NCBI GenBank assembly: GCA_002633005.1
Contig: NMRA01000574.1
Coordinates: 201,778 to 265,777, forward strand
Length of the DNA: 64,000 nt
Source: Phoronis australis
Taxonomy: Eukaryota > Phoronida > Phoronidae
Direction: 5' to 3'
The notes beneath the pieces are model-generated. The model searched no databases. It saw only the letters and a list, made by a program, of their open reading frames with translations, and was not told the origin of the DNA. Of this stretch, positions 20,851 to 32,500 are shown one piece after another. Position 1 is the stretch's first letter, and every line of letters begins with the position of its first letter. The position numbers were made by a program, and so were the translations under genes.

Positions 20851-22569
20851 TAGTTATATGGTGTTCGAAAATTTGTAGTGTAAAATAAAACAAGGTGTTG
20901 TTAAATGTAGAAGGTGCCTGGCGTACTTTCGTAGAATCAGAACAATTGTTTGCACACCATTTTTCAAATGTACACCCAAGTCTGAATTTGGAAATTTTAA
21001 CAAATGCTGTTTACAAGTGAACTGTTACGTATGTCATGGTGTATATTATGTTGTTGGAAATTGTACTTTGCTAATGTTTTGATGAAATACTGTGCTGTAT
21101 TTGTTCGTTTTAATAATCGCCTTGTTAATTTTAAAATTATGAAATAAAATAAATACTTAAAACCGTTGCAGTTTTTACTAAAACGAGCTTTCTTTAGGTT
21201 ATCTTTGGTAACGAAATTTTATAAAAAGCTAAATGTTGATTACAAAATGTTTTATTTATCCAACACGTACATATTACAATATTATTTTACAGCTATACAT
21301 TTATTACAATGTTACACCTTCTTAAAGAAGTTCAATATTAACTGTACACCTGACCTGAAAGTAGCAGTGTACGTAAATGCCAAATGACTTCAAACTTGGA
21401 AGTATCGCAAACAGAAGACCATCACTTATATTGTGGGGGGGAACCTGTGGGCTGAGATAAGAAAAATCACCTTATGGGCATAAATGAGAAAATAAGCGAA
21501 CTGAAGGTACTAAACATTAATTGTAATTGATAAAATTCATGATAACCAATGGCGGAGACTTTACAAAGCACCAAGATAGAGGCTTTTGGCAGTAACTCAA
21601 CTAACTTAGTCTATAATGATTAATCCTTGCCATCCTAGACGAACATTATTGTTCGGAATGATGAAGCAACATGCCATTACAAAATCTGTGAAATATTTGA
21701 TCTCGATTCTCTCCCAAGGCACTTTGTGCAGTAAGTAATCTTCATAAATAATTTGGAGGGAACCAGCCCTCTTTAGGATAAAATAACATCTGATCAATAA
21801 TTTTGTTCACATTCATAACGAGATGTTTAGTCATGCAGACCAGGTTATGTATTAACAATAATTAATTTATATGTTTCATGCAATTTTTCAGCTACTCATT
21901 TACACAGGTCTCCGCTTAACAATATCCAAGAATAATGGACTACTTCAAGAAACTAATGCCACCTAGTGGTTGGTCCACAAACTGCACGAATAAGGCTTAT
22001 GAGAGACAATGAGGGTTGTAGTGGGTGCACAAACAAAAAAACGAATATTAATTGTAAGGCAATCTATAAAGGTAGTGCTTTTAAAACCTGTGTTTGATTG
22101 CCTTGTAGAGTGTCTTATTAAAAGATCATTTGTGAATGTTTCAACGTGAGAGTAAATTTATCAATTTAAAATTCCATCATAAATTTGGATGTTTACAAAT
22201 TGTCAATTTTCAGAATGATACTGGTACATTTAAACACTGGTTATACCATTGTCTCTTTGCCAAAAAGTGCAAAATCCTTTTGGCTCATCACTGCAGGATG
22301 AGTGTGTAAACCAGCTAAATGTCCGTCATAGACTACTGAATAACTTATTTTGATAACGAATGTGTCCAGTAAACTCACCAATTTCGGATAAAAATAATTT
22401 CTTGTATCTGCCTTTGTTCATTACTTGGAACATTATTGTGAATGTCCGCAAATTACACAAAATACTGTGACGGCAGCTATGGTGTGCTTGAAGTTGGCAG
22501 CAATTACTCTGGAGCATCTTATTGCTCATGAAAAATGAGACAATTAAATACGACTCATCAGCCATATTT
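20851..22569. other. Intergenic, no gene seen
   Basis: Long AT-rich stretch with only short chance reading frames. No splice-supported exon was found on either strand. Confidence 0.5.
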
Positions 22570-22739
22570 TAATAGGAAGCCAAAGACACAAATGATAACG
22601 ACGTTCATGATCAACATCTTGCTTGAGTAGCTTAAACCATCAGGTACAAGTGATGATATTACCTGATAATGATTTAAGCTATCAAATCGAAACATTGATC
22701 ATGAACTTTATTATCATTTGCGTCGTTAGCTTCCTATTA
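22570..22739. repeat. Foldback palindrome (170 bp)
   Basis: The segment starts TAATAGGAAGCCAAAGACAC and ends with the complement (GCGTCGTTAGCTTCCTATTA). The arms of about 45 bases match at roughly 85 percent (my count). The middle is itself palindromic (GCTTAAA-CATCAGGTA ... TACCTGATAATGATTTAAGC). The whole unit would fold into one long hairpin, as in MITE or foldback elements. Confidence 0.7.
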
Positions 22740-22745
22740 CACTTC

Positions 22746-22975
22746 TGGCCAAAACTTCAAAATCAGCCCATATGTAAACAAATACATTGTATTAATAGGC
22801 ATGTCAGTTTAATGTCACTAAATCATTCTCAAGACTACTGTTATCCACCTGGTGAAATATTGTGAACATTTGTCTTGAGAATGGTTTAGTGACAATAAAC
22901 CGAAACGTCGTCGATTCATGCAATGTCTTTTGTTTACATATGGGGTGATTTTGAGTTCTTACTCATATTTTGGCC
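22746..22975. repeat. Second foldback palindrome (about 230 bp), adjacent
   Basis: The left arm (GGCCAAAACTTCAAAATCAG, CATATGTAAACAAA, GTCACTAAATCATTCTCAAG) pairs with the right arm (CTTGAGAATGGTTTAGTGAC, TTTGTTTACATATGGGGTGA, TTTTGGCC). The right arm carries CCGAAACGTCGTCG. It begins seven bases after the previous palindrome ends. Confidence 0.7.
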
Positions 22976-24840
22976 TAAAACAAATGTGATCAATCTGGCC
23001 AAAAACTAATGTCGGCCATATTTTGTCCCAAACTTCTCATTGTATTACGGCAGTGTCCGTTGACAGTACTACTCAAGAGCGCTTTTAAAGGCAGTAATGA
23101 CCGTCTTGATCTTCTTCTCCTTTTCTTTGAAATCCTGGTGCCCAATTACCATCTCACTGGAAAACGAACAATGTAAGAGATGTTACATACCTGTAACGCA
23201 TAGCCTCATCTCGTGAGACTGTGTACTTTCCAGATGAAACACAACGGGTGAGTTTATAGTTACTGGAGCAAAAGCTTAAAGAGCAGTTTAGTATTTAATT
23301 CAGCTCGCTCACTGATTATGTACAACTTGAAGTGGGACCCTGCTGAGATGTCATGCCTCATAGTTCGAGATTTTTAGAAAAACGATTCTCTACAAAAATG
23401 AAAGCTGAGTTTTAGAAATCATAAATTCTGTTAATTAAATCAGTTTTTGGCCACTGTAAGATTAAAAACCGGACGATCGCCGCACATAAAAATTTCAGTT
23501 AGCATTATCTGCAGACTCTGAGAACCTAATAAGGAATTGCTGTACATTAAAGAGTCATTGGCCATTCAGAACCAGCATGCCACTGATTCTCTGAATAACG
23601 TGCAGAGCTCAGTGACCCTGCAACTATGGTGATGACCAGCTAATGACTATATTCCCTGTATCTCTCACTTCACTTTAAGGATGTTACCTGAGCTGTATTT
23701 TGTAAATATGATCCTGATGATGTCTAATGAATAGAATATTTGTGCGGCGGTCGTGCGGTTTTACATTATGTATTTCAGCACATAGGGGAACTCCCAGGAT
23801 CTGGAATTCACCCTTACAGTGGTGTGTAGCAAAATACTTTCTTTGACTAAAATAACATGTCAAGTCCAGCTTTGTTGGCCAACTCTAATTTTTCCCAGAA
23901 AAACAAGAGTCAAAATTAACTGAAAAACCTATACCAGGGTGACAATTTGTTCATGATGGCCAAATATGTCTGAGGGAAAAGTGCCTTCATTGCTTAAACA
24001 ATCCAGATAATGTCTCAGAGGAATCCACTTCAGTCTGGGATGTAAATTCCACACAAGAGAATATAAAACTGCACAACACACGAGCTGTTACACTGTTGTC
24101 AGAGAGATATCCATTTGAATCTGATACACTACGATAAGTAATTGCTTGATTACCTACGGAAGTTATTAAGAAACACATTGCAATGATGAAACGTAAGAGC
24201 AGTAAACGCAGAAAGTGAAATAAAATGTATGCACCATGTTGCGCATCAGCAAGTCCCTCAATCTCCAATGAGTTTTTTCACAATATATTTAAATGTGCCT
24301 TCACCCACAGTAATTCCCCACCAATTTAGCACACAATACGGCTGACAAGTGAAATTCTTTTTGCCAAATTTCACCACAAAAATAAAGATTACGATGATAG
24401 TTTCCATTATTAGCTTCCTGTCTACTGTGTTGACATGATAAAACAACATTCCGTAAAGTTTCCATCGCTTGCAGCAAGATAACCTGCCTGTTAGAAAATT
24501 GCAATTTTGGCAATTATTTTTGGTCAAAACAAGTGGAGAATTACTGCACTACTTATCAGTTTTTAGTTCTTAAAACAACAATTTTGCAGTATGCCAAGAA
24601 AATTTCACATTTTACTGAAATTTATACAGTTCAAAGATCAATTATTTCTACAAGGAATATGTTGAGAAGTTGTAGTAACAATTAGGAGCGCAAGACCAAA
24701 GTTGTTAATAGTTGTGTCAAGGGAAAGCGGAAAAAATGATAAAAAAGAAATGAAGAAAATAATTCTGGTTAGAAGTTAATAGTTGAAAGAATCAATATCA
24801 AATTCTTGAACCAAATCATCTTGAGAAGTTAGATATTGTG
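22976..24840. other. Intergenic, no gene seen
   Basis: No coding region, RNA gene or strong repeat recognised on either strand. Confidence 0.45.
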
Positions 24841-24879
24841 CGACATTTCAGGCTTGGAGGCAGTAACTAGTCCACATAG

Positions 24880-25110
24880 TGGCTTAGAGTTTTGTGGACA
24901 GTTCATGGGTTTCATTCACTCACAACAGAGTTTTTTGAACATGGGGTGCTAGGTCAGTGAAAGTAGTTCCTTGTAAACCCTGCTTTTAGTAATAAAACTA
25001 GCCCAGTTGGACAAGAATCTAAATACAACTTAACAAATGGTTTATGGACCTGGGTGAGATCATTATTTTATTATCCCATGTGTATTCTCAATAGCTATCC
25101 CCCACCCCCC
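24880..25110. repeat. Dispersed repeat, related to 31350-31500
   Basis: GTCAGTGAAAGTAGTTCCTTGTAAA..., GGACCTGGGTGAGATCATTATTTTATTA and the following CCC-rich tail resemble 31365-31475 (CAGTGAAAGTACTTCCTTGTGAAC..., GTCCTGACTGAGGTTATTGTTTTATTACCCCC). Both are non-coding; one lies in an intron of the LRRC74 gene. Confidence 0.5.
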
Positions 25111-26490
25111 AATGATTTTTAATGTTCAAAATGCAATTATGTGCACTGACTCGTGTAGCGTACCTACAGTGAATGAAAACGGTAAGTGCTTGCACAAAGC
25201 TTGCTTTTAAGAGAGTGAAAAAAATGGCATTGACCCATCATTAAGTAAATACCAGGGATTCTATGTCATGTTGTGCTGTGCATGCAACTTCTTCGACAAA
25301 TACGATTGAACTATCGTAAGAATGGCAGTCTTTTTTATAAGTATCGACCTTGAATTCTTAAATTTGAGTAACTCTCAATGCAAATGGTTCCAATATTACT
25401 TGAATCTAACACTGCATTTCACTCTCTTTAGTTGGCTAAAAAAATGAAAATCAAGCTTTTATTCTGACTCATAAAATCAGTCTAATAGTCCTTTCCACGA
25501 TAGGATTCCATTTCAGTTAACAACATTGTAACTACCATCAGTGACTCAAGAAAAAGGTTCAGTTTATATCATTGGGTTTCCCACCCTAAAATTGTGAATT
25601 CCAAAGTGGGGAATGCACTTCCAAGCAATACTTTCTGTGCAGACACGCAGTGTTAGTGAGTGCAATGTACTTGTCATAGCCACCACTGGTTTGCACCCAC
25701 AGTTCTGACACACAAAATCCGCATGAACGCCGGGGCTGGTGGTGAGATATTCACGACACACAGCGGGATGGAGGTCAAGAGGGTAGGTGCAAGACTAGCT
25801 AAAGAACATGAACAGTATTGGAGAGAGTGGTAGCAGGGGGGTGGGGGNGGGATTTGTAGCGTGGAACTGAGTGCTGTGGAATCACAGCAAGTGAAAATAC
25901 TGATAACATCATGTGTATGACAACAGCGAACATGACAATAATGGTTTATATTAATAAATAATAAAACTGGCCAACTGTTTGTTAAGATAGACCGATAGAC
26001 ACCATGAATACCATAGTTTTGGTTCATCCCTTTTCATTATACTAGAAGTAAGACATTGCATGACTTGATTTTTTTTAGATTTTAACTGAAATTGCAGTGA
26101 TAAAGGGACAGAGTCACTTAAAGTCTCCCAAATAATGTCAGGAATGAAATACAATACAAGTGACAACATTCAGGTCTAGCTGAACCAAGTGATAGAGATT
26201 TTGTCCAGTAATGTGAAATCGGACCAGCATGAAAAGCTGCCTTCACGATCGAGCATAACAGTACCGCCAAACTTTATCTTAATTTGACTTCTGCAGTAAA
26301 GATCAGACTTGTGCATGTCTGTTCAATTTTAACTTATGATATTTCTAAAGAGAGTACTATCTGCATGCTAGCATGGCACAAAGGCATCATTCCTCAATCG
26401 CCTTAACTGCATATGTAGAGCAGAGAAAAATTGTTAGCACATGGTCTACCGGTCTACTATGATGTCTACAAGCAGCAAAAGAAGTAATAG
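25111..26490. other. Downstream flank of the LRRC74 gene, no gene seen
   Basis: Probably contains the 3' untranslated region of the minus-strand gene that ends at 26545. No canonical AATAAA is close to the stop; the nearest clear one on that strand is near 25459. Two open frames around 25564-26027 have no recognisable domain. Confidence 0.4.
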
Positions 26491-26531
26491 CAAAATAAAA
26501 TAAAATAAAATAGAATAAAATAAAAATAAAA
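26491..26531. repeat. AAAAT-type microsatellite
   Basis: Seven units of AAAAT/AATAA-like sequence, immediately downstream of the LRRC74 stop codon. Confidence 0.9.
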
Positions 26532-26544
26532 AACTGAAGTAAAT

Positions 26545-29500
26545 TTAGCGTAAACGTGTGAGGTCAAAGGTCAGTATTTTCACTTCTAAAGAGTCGGGGG
26601 TCATGCGCACCAACACCGTCGCCACCTTTTTGATGAATGTGCGTCCTGGACTCATGGGCCGCACTGGGTTACTAGAGCCTGTACTAGGCTGAACACAAAT
26701 AGCACTGAAAGAGTGGGAAATGGACAACATATATATACAACTGGGAATAGACAATCAAATGTGTTTCCCTAAAGGACTTAACCTAGGAGTTTGAAAAACT
26801 GACTGTCCTGATATGGCAATCTAGCTCAGGTAAATTGTACTCTTAGGTAGGAGCACCACCTATTGAATGACCAAGACACCATGCCAGGCACAGAAATTTT
26901 TTCAGACATACGTCATAATCGACTATTGCTACAGGACAGTCAACAACAGAGAACTGTTTCAAAAGAGCAACCATCCCACCTTTGACTCAGAAGTGAACGA
27001 TAAAATGTTTTCTATGTCACCTTGAATTAACATTTTCAGGCCAAAGAAACACAATCATCTGCAAAGATTATGACTCCCACCCTCTGATCAATCAGTTCAC
27101 TCTATGAGGAAACTAATGTCAGTGTACAGTTCCCAAAGGACAACATCAAAAACAAATCTAGTGATGTAACTTATATAAGGCATTGTAAAATAATGATTTG
27201 CCTACTAGATTATAGCTTGAATAAAAAATCATAATTCACACTTGAAAACAAAAACAAAGGATTTCCGTAGTCACAAATCAAAACGAAAGCTAAATGTAAA
27301 CTGAAATACTTTCTGATTAAATGGGTAACAAAAATTCTACAGTCCACGTCTGTTGTAAACACACACACCTGTAGTTAATTTCACCATCTCCATCCCTGTC
27401 CAGCTCATCTACCAGTAAAGAGATCTCTTCTTGAGTCAGATTGATGCCAATTTCCTGAGCAAGAAATGAATTCATTTTGATTTTGGCACCACTTATTCCA
27501 AAAAAAAAACAAAGTCTACAACATGAGGCAGAACAAACTCCAACAGATAATTATTGATGATACAAATAAATAACATATTGCATACCTGACAATGTGACAG
27601 AAACCAGAATTATATACCTTTCTGCATAAGTAAAAAAGTTTTAAAAATCCATGTTGCATATTTGTGGGCTATTTACAAACTTCATTTATTAGGTTTGACT
27701 TACTTTTTACACTCATTGCCCTGTCTAATAATAATAATATGCAATTACACCTTTATAGTTGCCATGCAATCATCACATGGCACGGTCAAAGTGAGCAGTG
27801 ATTCAATTTGCAACCAATCTGTTGTACCAGCCATCACATCATCAATGCAGTATTTCTAACTGATTTATGTTCACTCCATCCATGATTACCAATTATATTT
27901 CGGTCACTCGACTATAATTTTGACAGGTGGTGCAGCTGGAAAATTGAGATACCTGCCCATTTAGAAAGTGGACTTGAAAAAAGGACCCATTTGTAGGGAG
28001 CTCTCATGTCAACGTCCCATTTTCAAAGAGATTTGTTCCAGAAACACTGCCCCCTTTTGGTAGAGGTTAATTCCATAAACCCAAATCTTTTGTAAAAATC
28101 TTGAACAGCTGGTTTTTTAACTCATTAAGCCTGGAGCCATACTAGAAGAGATGTCGTGTGATCACAAATGAGTACATCTCTGCAAGGAAAGTTTCAAAAA
28201 CACACTCAGACAGTATTGAAAACCTTTATTGTAGATTTATGATGTAGAAATTTCTAAATCCACATTTTGCTGGAAAAGACATGATCTTTTCGAAAATGTT
28301 ATCAGAAAATGCTTCCTTTCGAAGGGAAACTGTTGGGCGAACTAGTCACCCATCCTTTTGAATAGCACATCCCACAAAACAGTTGATGGGAGTACCCACG
28401 GACCCGTAACCAAAATCTCACAATTATGTGACCAACCTCGATGCCTTGTGCAAACTGGGCCCTCGTCACACTCATACTTTTGTCTTTGTCGAACTTCTGG
28501 AAGAAATCTATAAGGCGCAGGTTGTTCTTGGTAATGTAGTTCTGCAACTTCACCATAGGGTGCACTCTGGCTTTAGGCTTCAATGGAACATTATCTGTTC
28601 CATGCTTCACCTTTAGCTCAGGAAATATTTCCTTGCACTGCTTGAATACTTCAAGAAAGTCCTCATTGACAAGTATGTCCTGAAAATCAAGAACATTAAA
28701 TTAGAGCTTTAAAGCGTAACAAGTTCTCCAAACTGTAAACAACAAACCAGTGGTGTATCAAATAAAACATCCAAACTAGACTCACTGCACGTCTACACAA
28801 TTAATCTCTTGCCAGTCCAACATTCTCAAAAAGAATGTCCACTGACAGCTATTTTACATTAGATGGCATGGGATAGCTGACTTGCTAGAAATATAAATGA
28901 TGCATTACGTAAATGAGCTAATTTTTCACAAGTGGAAAGATGTTGCCATCAATAATGCGAGATAAGAGATAGAAGCTTTGAAGATTTCTTACAGTGAAGT
29001 CAATGTCTTCCAGTACACAGTTAGGGTTCTTCAGCAGAGATGCGCATACAGCCCAGCAACCTGCACTCTGCATAGGGTTTTTGCCCATCTGGAAACAAAT
29101 AACAGCCTTTTAGCCACGAATCTACAGTAAAGTACATAGCCTACTTAAGACACAACTAAATGGTTATGGCACACAAATGAAATTTTATTTTTGCATTTTA
29201 TTTATAAAGGACAATTACGATAATTCTTCACTTATTTCGCAAAAAATAATTTCCGAAATTGTTATTTTCCATTTTTCAGAGCCGATTACTTTGCTACAAA
29301 CAATGAGAGCTTTACCAAATATTGTTTTATGGCATCTACGCATGAGTGCAAACAAAGAGAGTAATAAATAAATTTTTTCTTAATCCATGCTTCTGTGGAA
29401 AAATTTGACAAAATAAGTTTCATTTGTACACCACACTGTGTGCCAATGAGAATTTACGGTACTCGCTTTTGTCAATTTTATTACTTTTAACTCATATTTT

Positions 29501-32500
29501 ACGCATTCATTTAGCCACAAATGTTCTGTCTTTAGCTATGCTGTCAATACAAATTTGTTACCTTTTGACTTGTTTATTTATTAGTTTATTGTATAAACTC
29601 TCTTTTCTTTGGCTTTTATCTTCATTTTATTTATGAAGTCACAAATGACACGTCCTTTTCTTTACAATGTTCACATAAAGGTGAGGGAAAGACATGGTCA
29701 TGATGTAAAATCAGGATACGGCAAATACACAACATGGCAATGTATTTCCCTCATCTTCACCTTTTGTTCCTGGAAATGGTCAACTTCATTACCAGGATAT
29801 ATGTTCAACGTAAATATTACTGCCACACAGGTGGGTAACTTACCTTTAGCGTTTTCAAATTCTCATTGACTGAAAGACCCTTTCCCAGTAAAACAGCCCC
29901 TTCTGTTGCTATCCTGTTGTTTCTGTAACAGTAATTACGGTATACAGCAATATACATATGATTACCACAAACAATAGATTGAAATGAAAGATACAATAAT
30001 GACAAACTGCTTTCAATTTTTAAAATTTAATTAGAGAGAAAAGCCGTTTCCTTATGACTTTTGAAAATGTTTCCACAATAGCAGACGCTAAAATGTTTAT
30101 ACTAAACAAACATCCTTTGCAAAATGACACTTCGTTATTGCTTGAGTGAGACCATACTTGGCACATAAAATGTCCTGCCGCTACAAGCCGACTTAATTAT
30201 TCAGAATGTTCCCAAGCACTACCAAACTGCCTGTTCTTCCCTCTATAGTGAATAATTAACAAGTTGAGACCAACTTCATAATTAATAGTGATCTAAATCA
30301 AAGGTTATGTTTTTGACCGCAGAATGCTTAACAGCATAAACATGCAATATCTTGATTTTAAAGTTAACTAGAAATGAAGGTAAAGTTTCAAAGTAAGGTC
30401 CTACATATCCAAAATTGGAGATATAAACCGTGTAAAACTTATCTCAAGCTAGAATTTCAAGATTAATTTCACTATGACATCTCATTACAGATGCACATCT
30501 CAAACTGTAGAAGTTTTAACTTTGTAAAATAAAACCACCAATCAACAGAAAACTCACGTTATATCCAAAGTCTCTAACACAGCGTTTTCTTTGAGTGCAT
30601 TTCCCAAAGCCATTGCACCTTCATTTCCCAGGCCATTCCATGATAAGTTAATGCATTTCATAAAAATATTTTGCTGGAAAAGAAGAAAGCATCAAACCCA
30701 ATATTATTTTATGAAAACCAGACAAGTCACAATAACCAAAAAACTCAATTTGTGTTTTTACTCAAAATAAGAAGAGGGTCCGGGGACCCTGAGGTATCCT
30801 CTTAATTTTATTTAATATACCAGATTCACAAAGAACTTCAGTGCAGCAGACAAAATTCCCACCATAAAAGGAAGTGTGTTTCATGAACAAAATTTCTGCT
30901 GGAAGCATGAATAAATTTAAAGAAGTATAATGATATGCCTTATGCTTATTAAGTACGTCGCTTAAAACGAATAACGTTAAAAGTAATATCGAAAGTTTCA
31001 ATGTCTGTTGCGACAACCAACCTTAATTCCGGCGGCAATAGCAACAGCACCTCTCTTCCTGATACAGTTCCAGCTCAGGTCAAGATTTTTAAGGGTGCTG
31101 TTCTCTGCTATGGCAGGTCCCAAGACAACACCGGCTCTCTCACCAAAGCTGTTATTGCTCAGATTGAGATATTCTAATTTTGGACCATTCTGAAAAGACG
31201 TAGATTACATGACATAAATTATTCATCCTAATGGAGTGTCCGATGTATTGACCACAAATCAAAACTTTGGAGGGGGTCACCATTCGGCATAGCGACCTAG
31301 AATTTTACACACCATTACAAATCATCAGTGTCGTTAACACACAATAGGTCTTTTGAAATTGACATGGAAGTTCAGTGAAAGTACTTCCTTGTGAACGCTG
31401 TCCCAGATGGCCTGTGAAAGTAAACACAGGGTTCATGGTCCTGACTGAGGTTATTGTTTTATTACCCCCTATGAGTTATGAATATCCTAACCCAGAAAGA
31501 ATAACGACTCACTGAAGTATCAGTAAAATTACTGAGATGCATTTACATGGCAATACAAATTAAATCATGCGTGACAAACTCTTGCTTGAAAGTGACTCTT
31601 GGTGATCGTATCTAAGAAAAGTTTTATCATCACAGCACCTCAGTGATTTTTCAGTTTAATTTCACTTCCACACATGTTTGTTATACCTTTCAACTAAAAA
31701 TAGTGATCTTTTAATTACCTAGTTACAACTTGTTGAAAACAGTATGCAATAATGTTTTGAACATGACGAAATACATACCATTATGGCTTCTGCAAAAAAT
31801 ATGGCCGCTGTGTCATCGAATTCGTTACCGCTCAGCGTGAGATGTGTTAGTGTAGTGTTATTCTGTATGATGTCTGATAAAGGTTCAGCACTCAGTGAGC
31901 CAAGTTTGTTGTCAGACAGGTTCTGGAACGGAATCACTCCTTAGTATCACAACAATGCAAATTCAAGCACAATTTTAAAATTTAAGAAATATTCTAATAC
32001 ACTTTCAGGCAACAGCTCCAAGGGACTACTCATCATGCTAGTGAATGTGTTCATAAATACAAATGTTCTCCTTTCAAACACAAGTGTTAAAATTTCTCCT
32101 TTTTTCGTTTTTCCAAAGAAAGGATTATTTAGGCCAAAAGAGTACAATTGGTTTTGGTCTCTGTCCATTTGTTATGAAAATTGAATCAGTATTTTTTAGT
32201 TGCTGGCTTTTTCAAAAAAAAGAACAAGCACCTGAGACAAACAAATATGATGTGGGATTCTTTTCACTACTGTTATTAAAATCTCTTGGTCTATTCACAC
32301 CGACCTCTTGTCTATTTACACTGTCACAACGTTTCGGTAGGTCTATTTTCCGGCCATTGTCAGAAAAACGAGCTCGGATATGTGGTACACTCATCATGGT
32401 GTGATTTTTTACTATATTGAGTGCACCACATATCCGTGCTCGTTTTTCTAAGAACGCAGGAACACCTAACGATGGCCGGAGAATAGACCGACCGAAACGT

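Noticed and set aside
25564-26027. Two minus-strand frames downstream of LRRC74
   Set aside because: No domain, low-complexity C/P-rich part across an ambiguous base; probably 3' flank.
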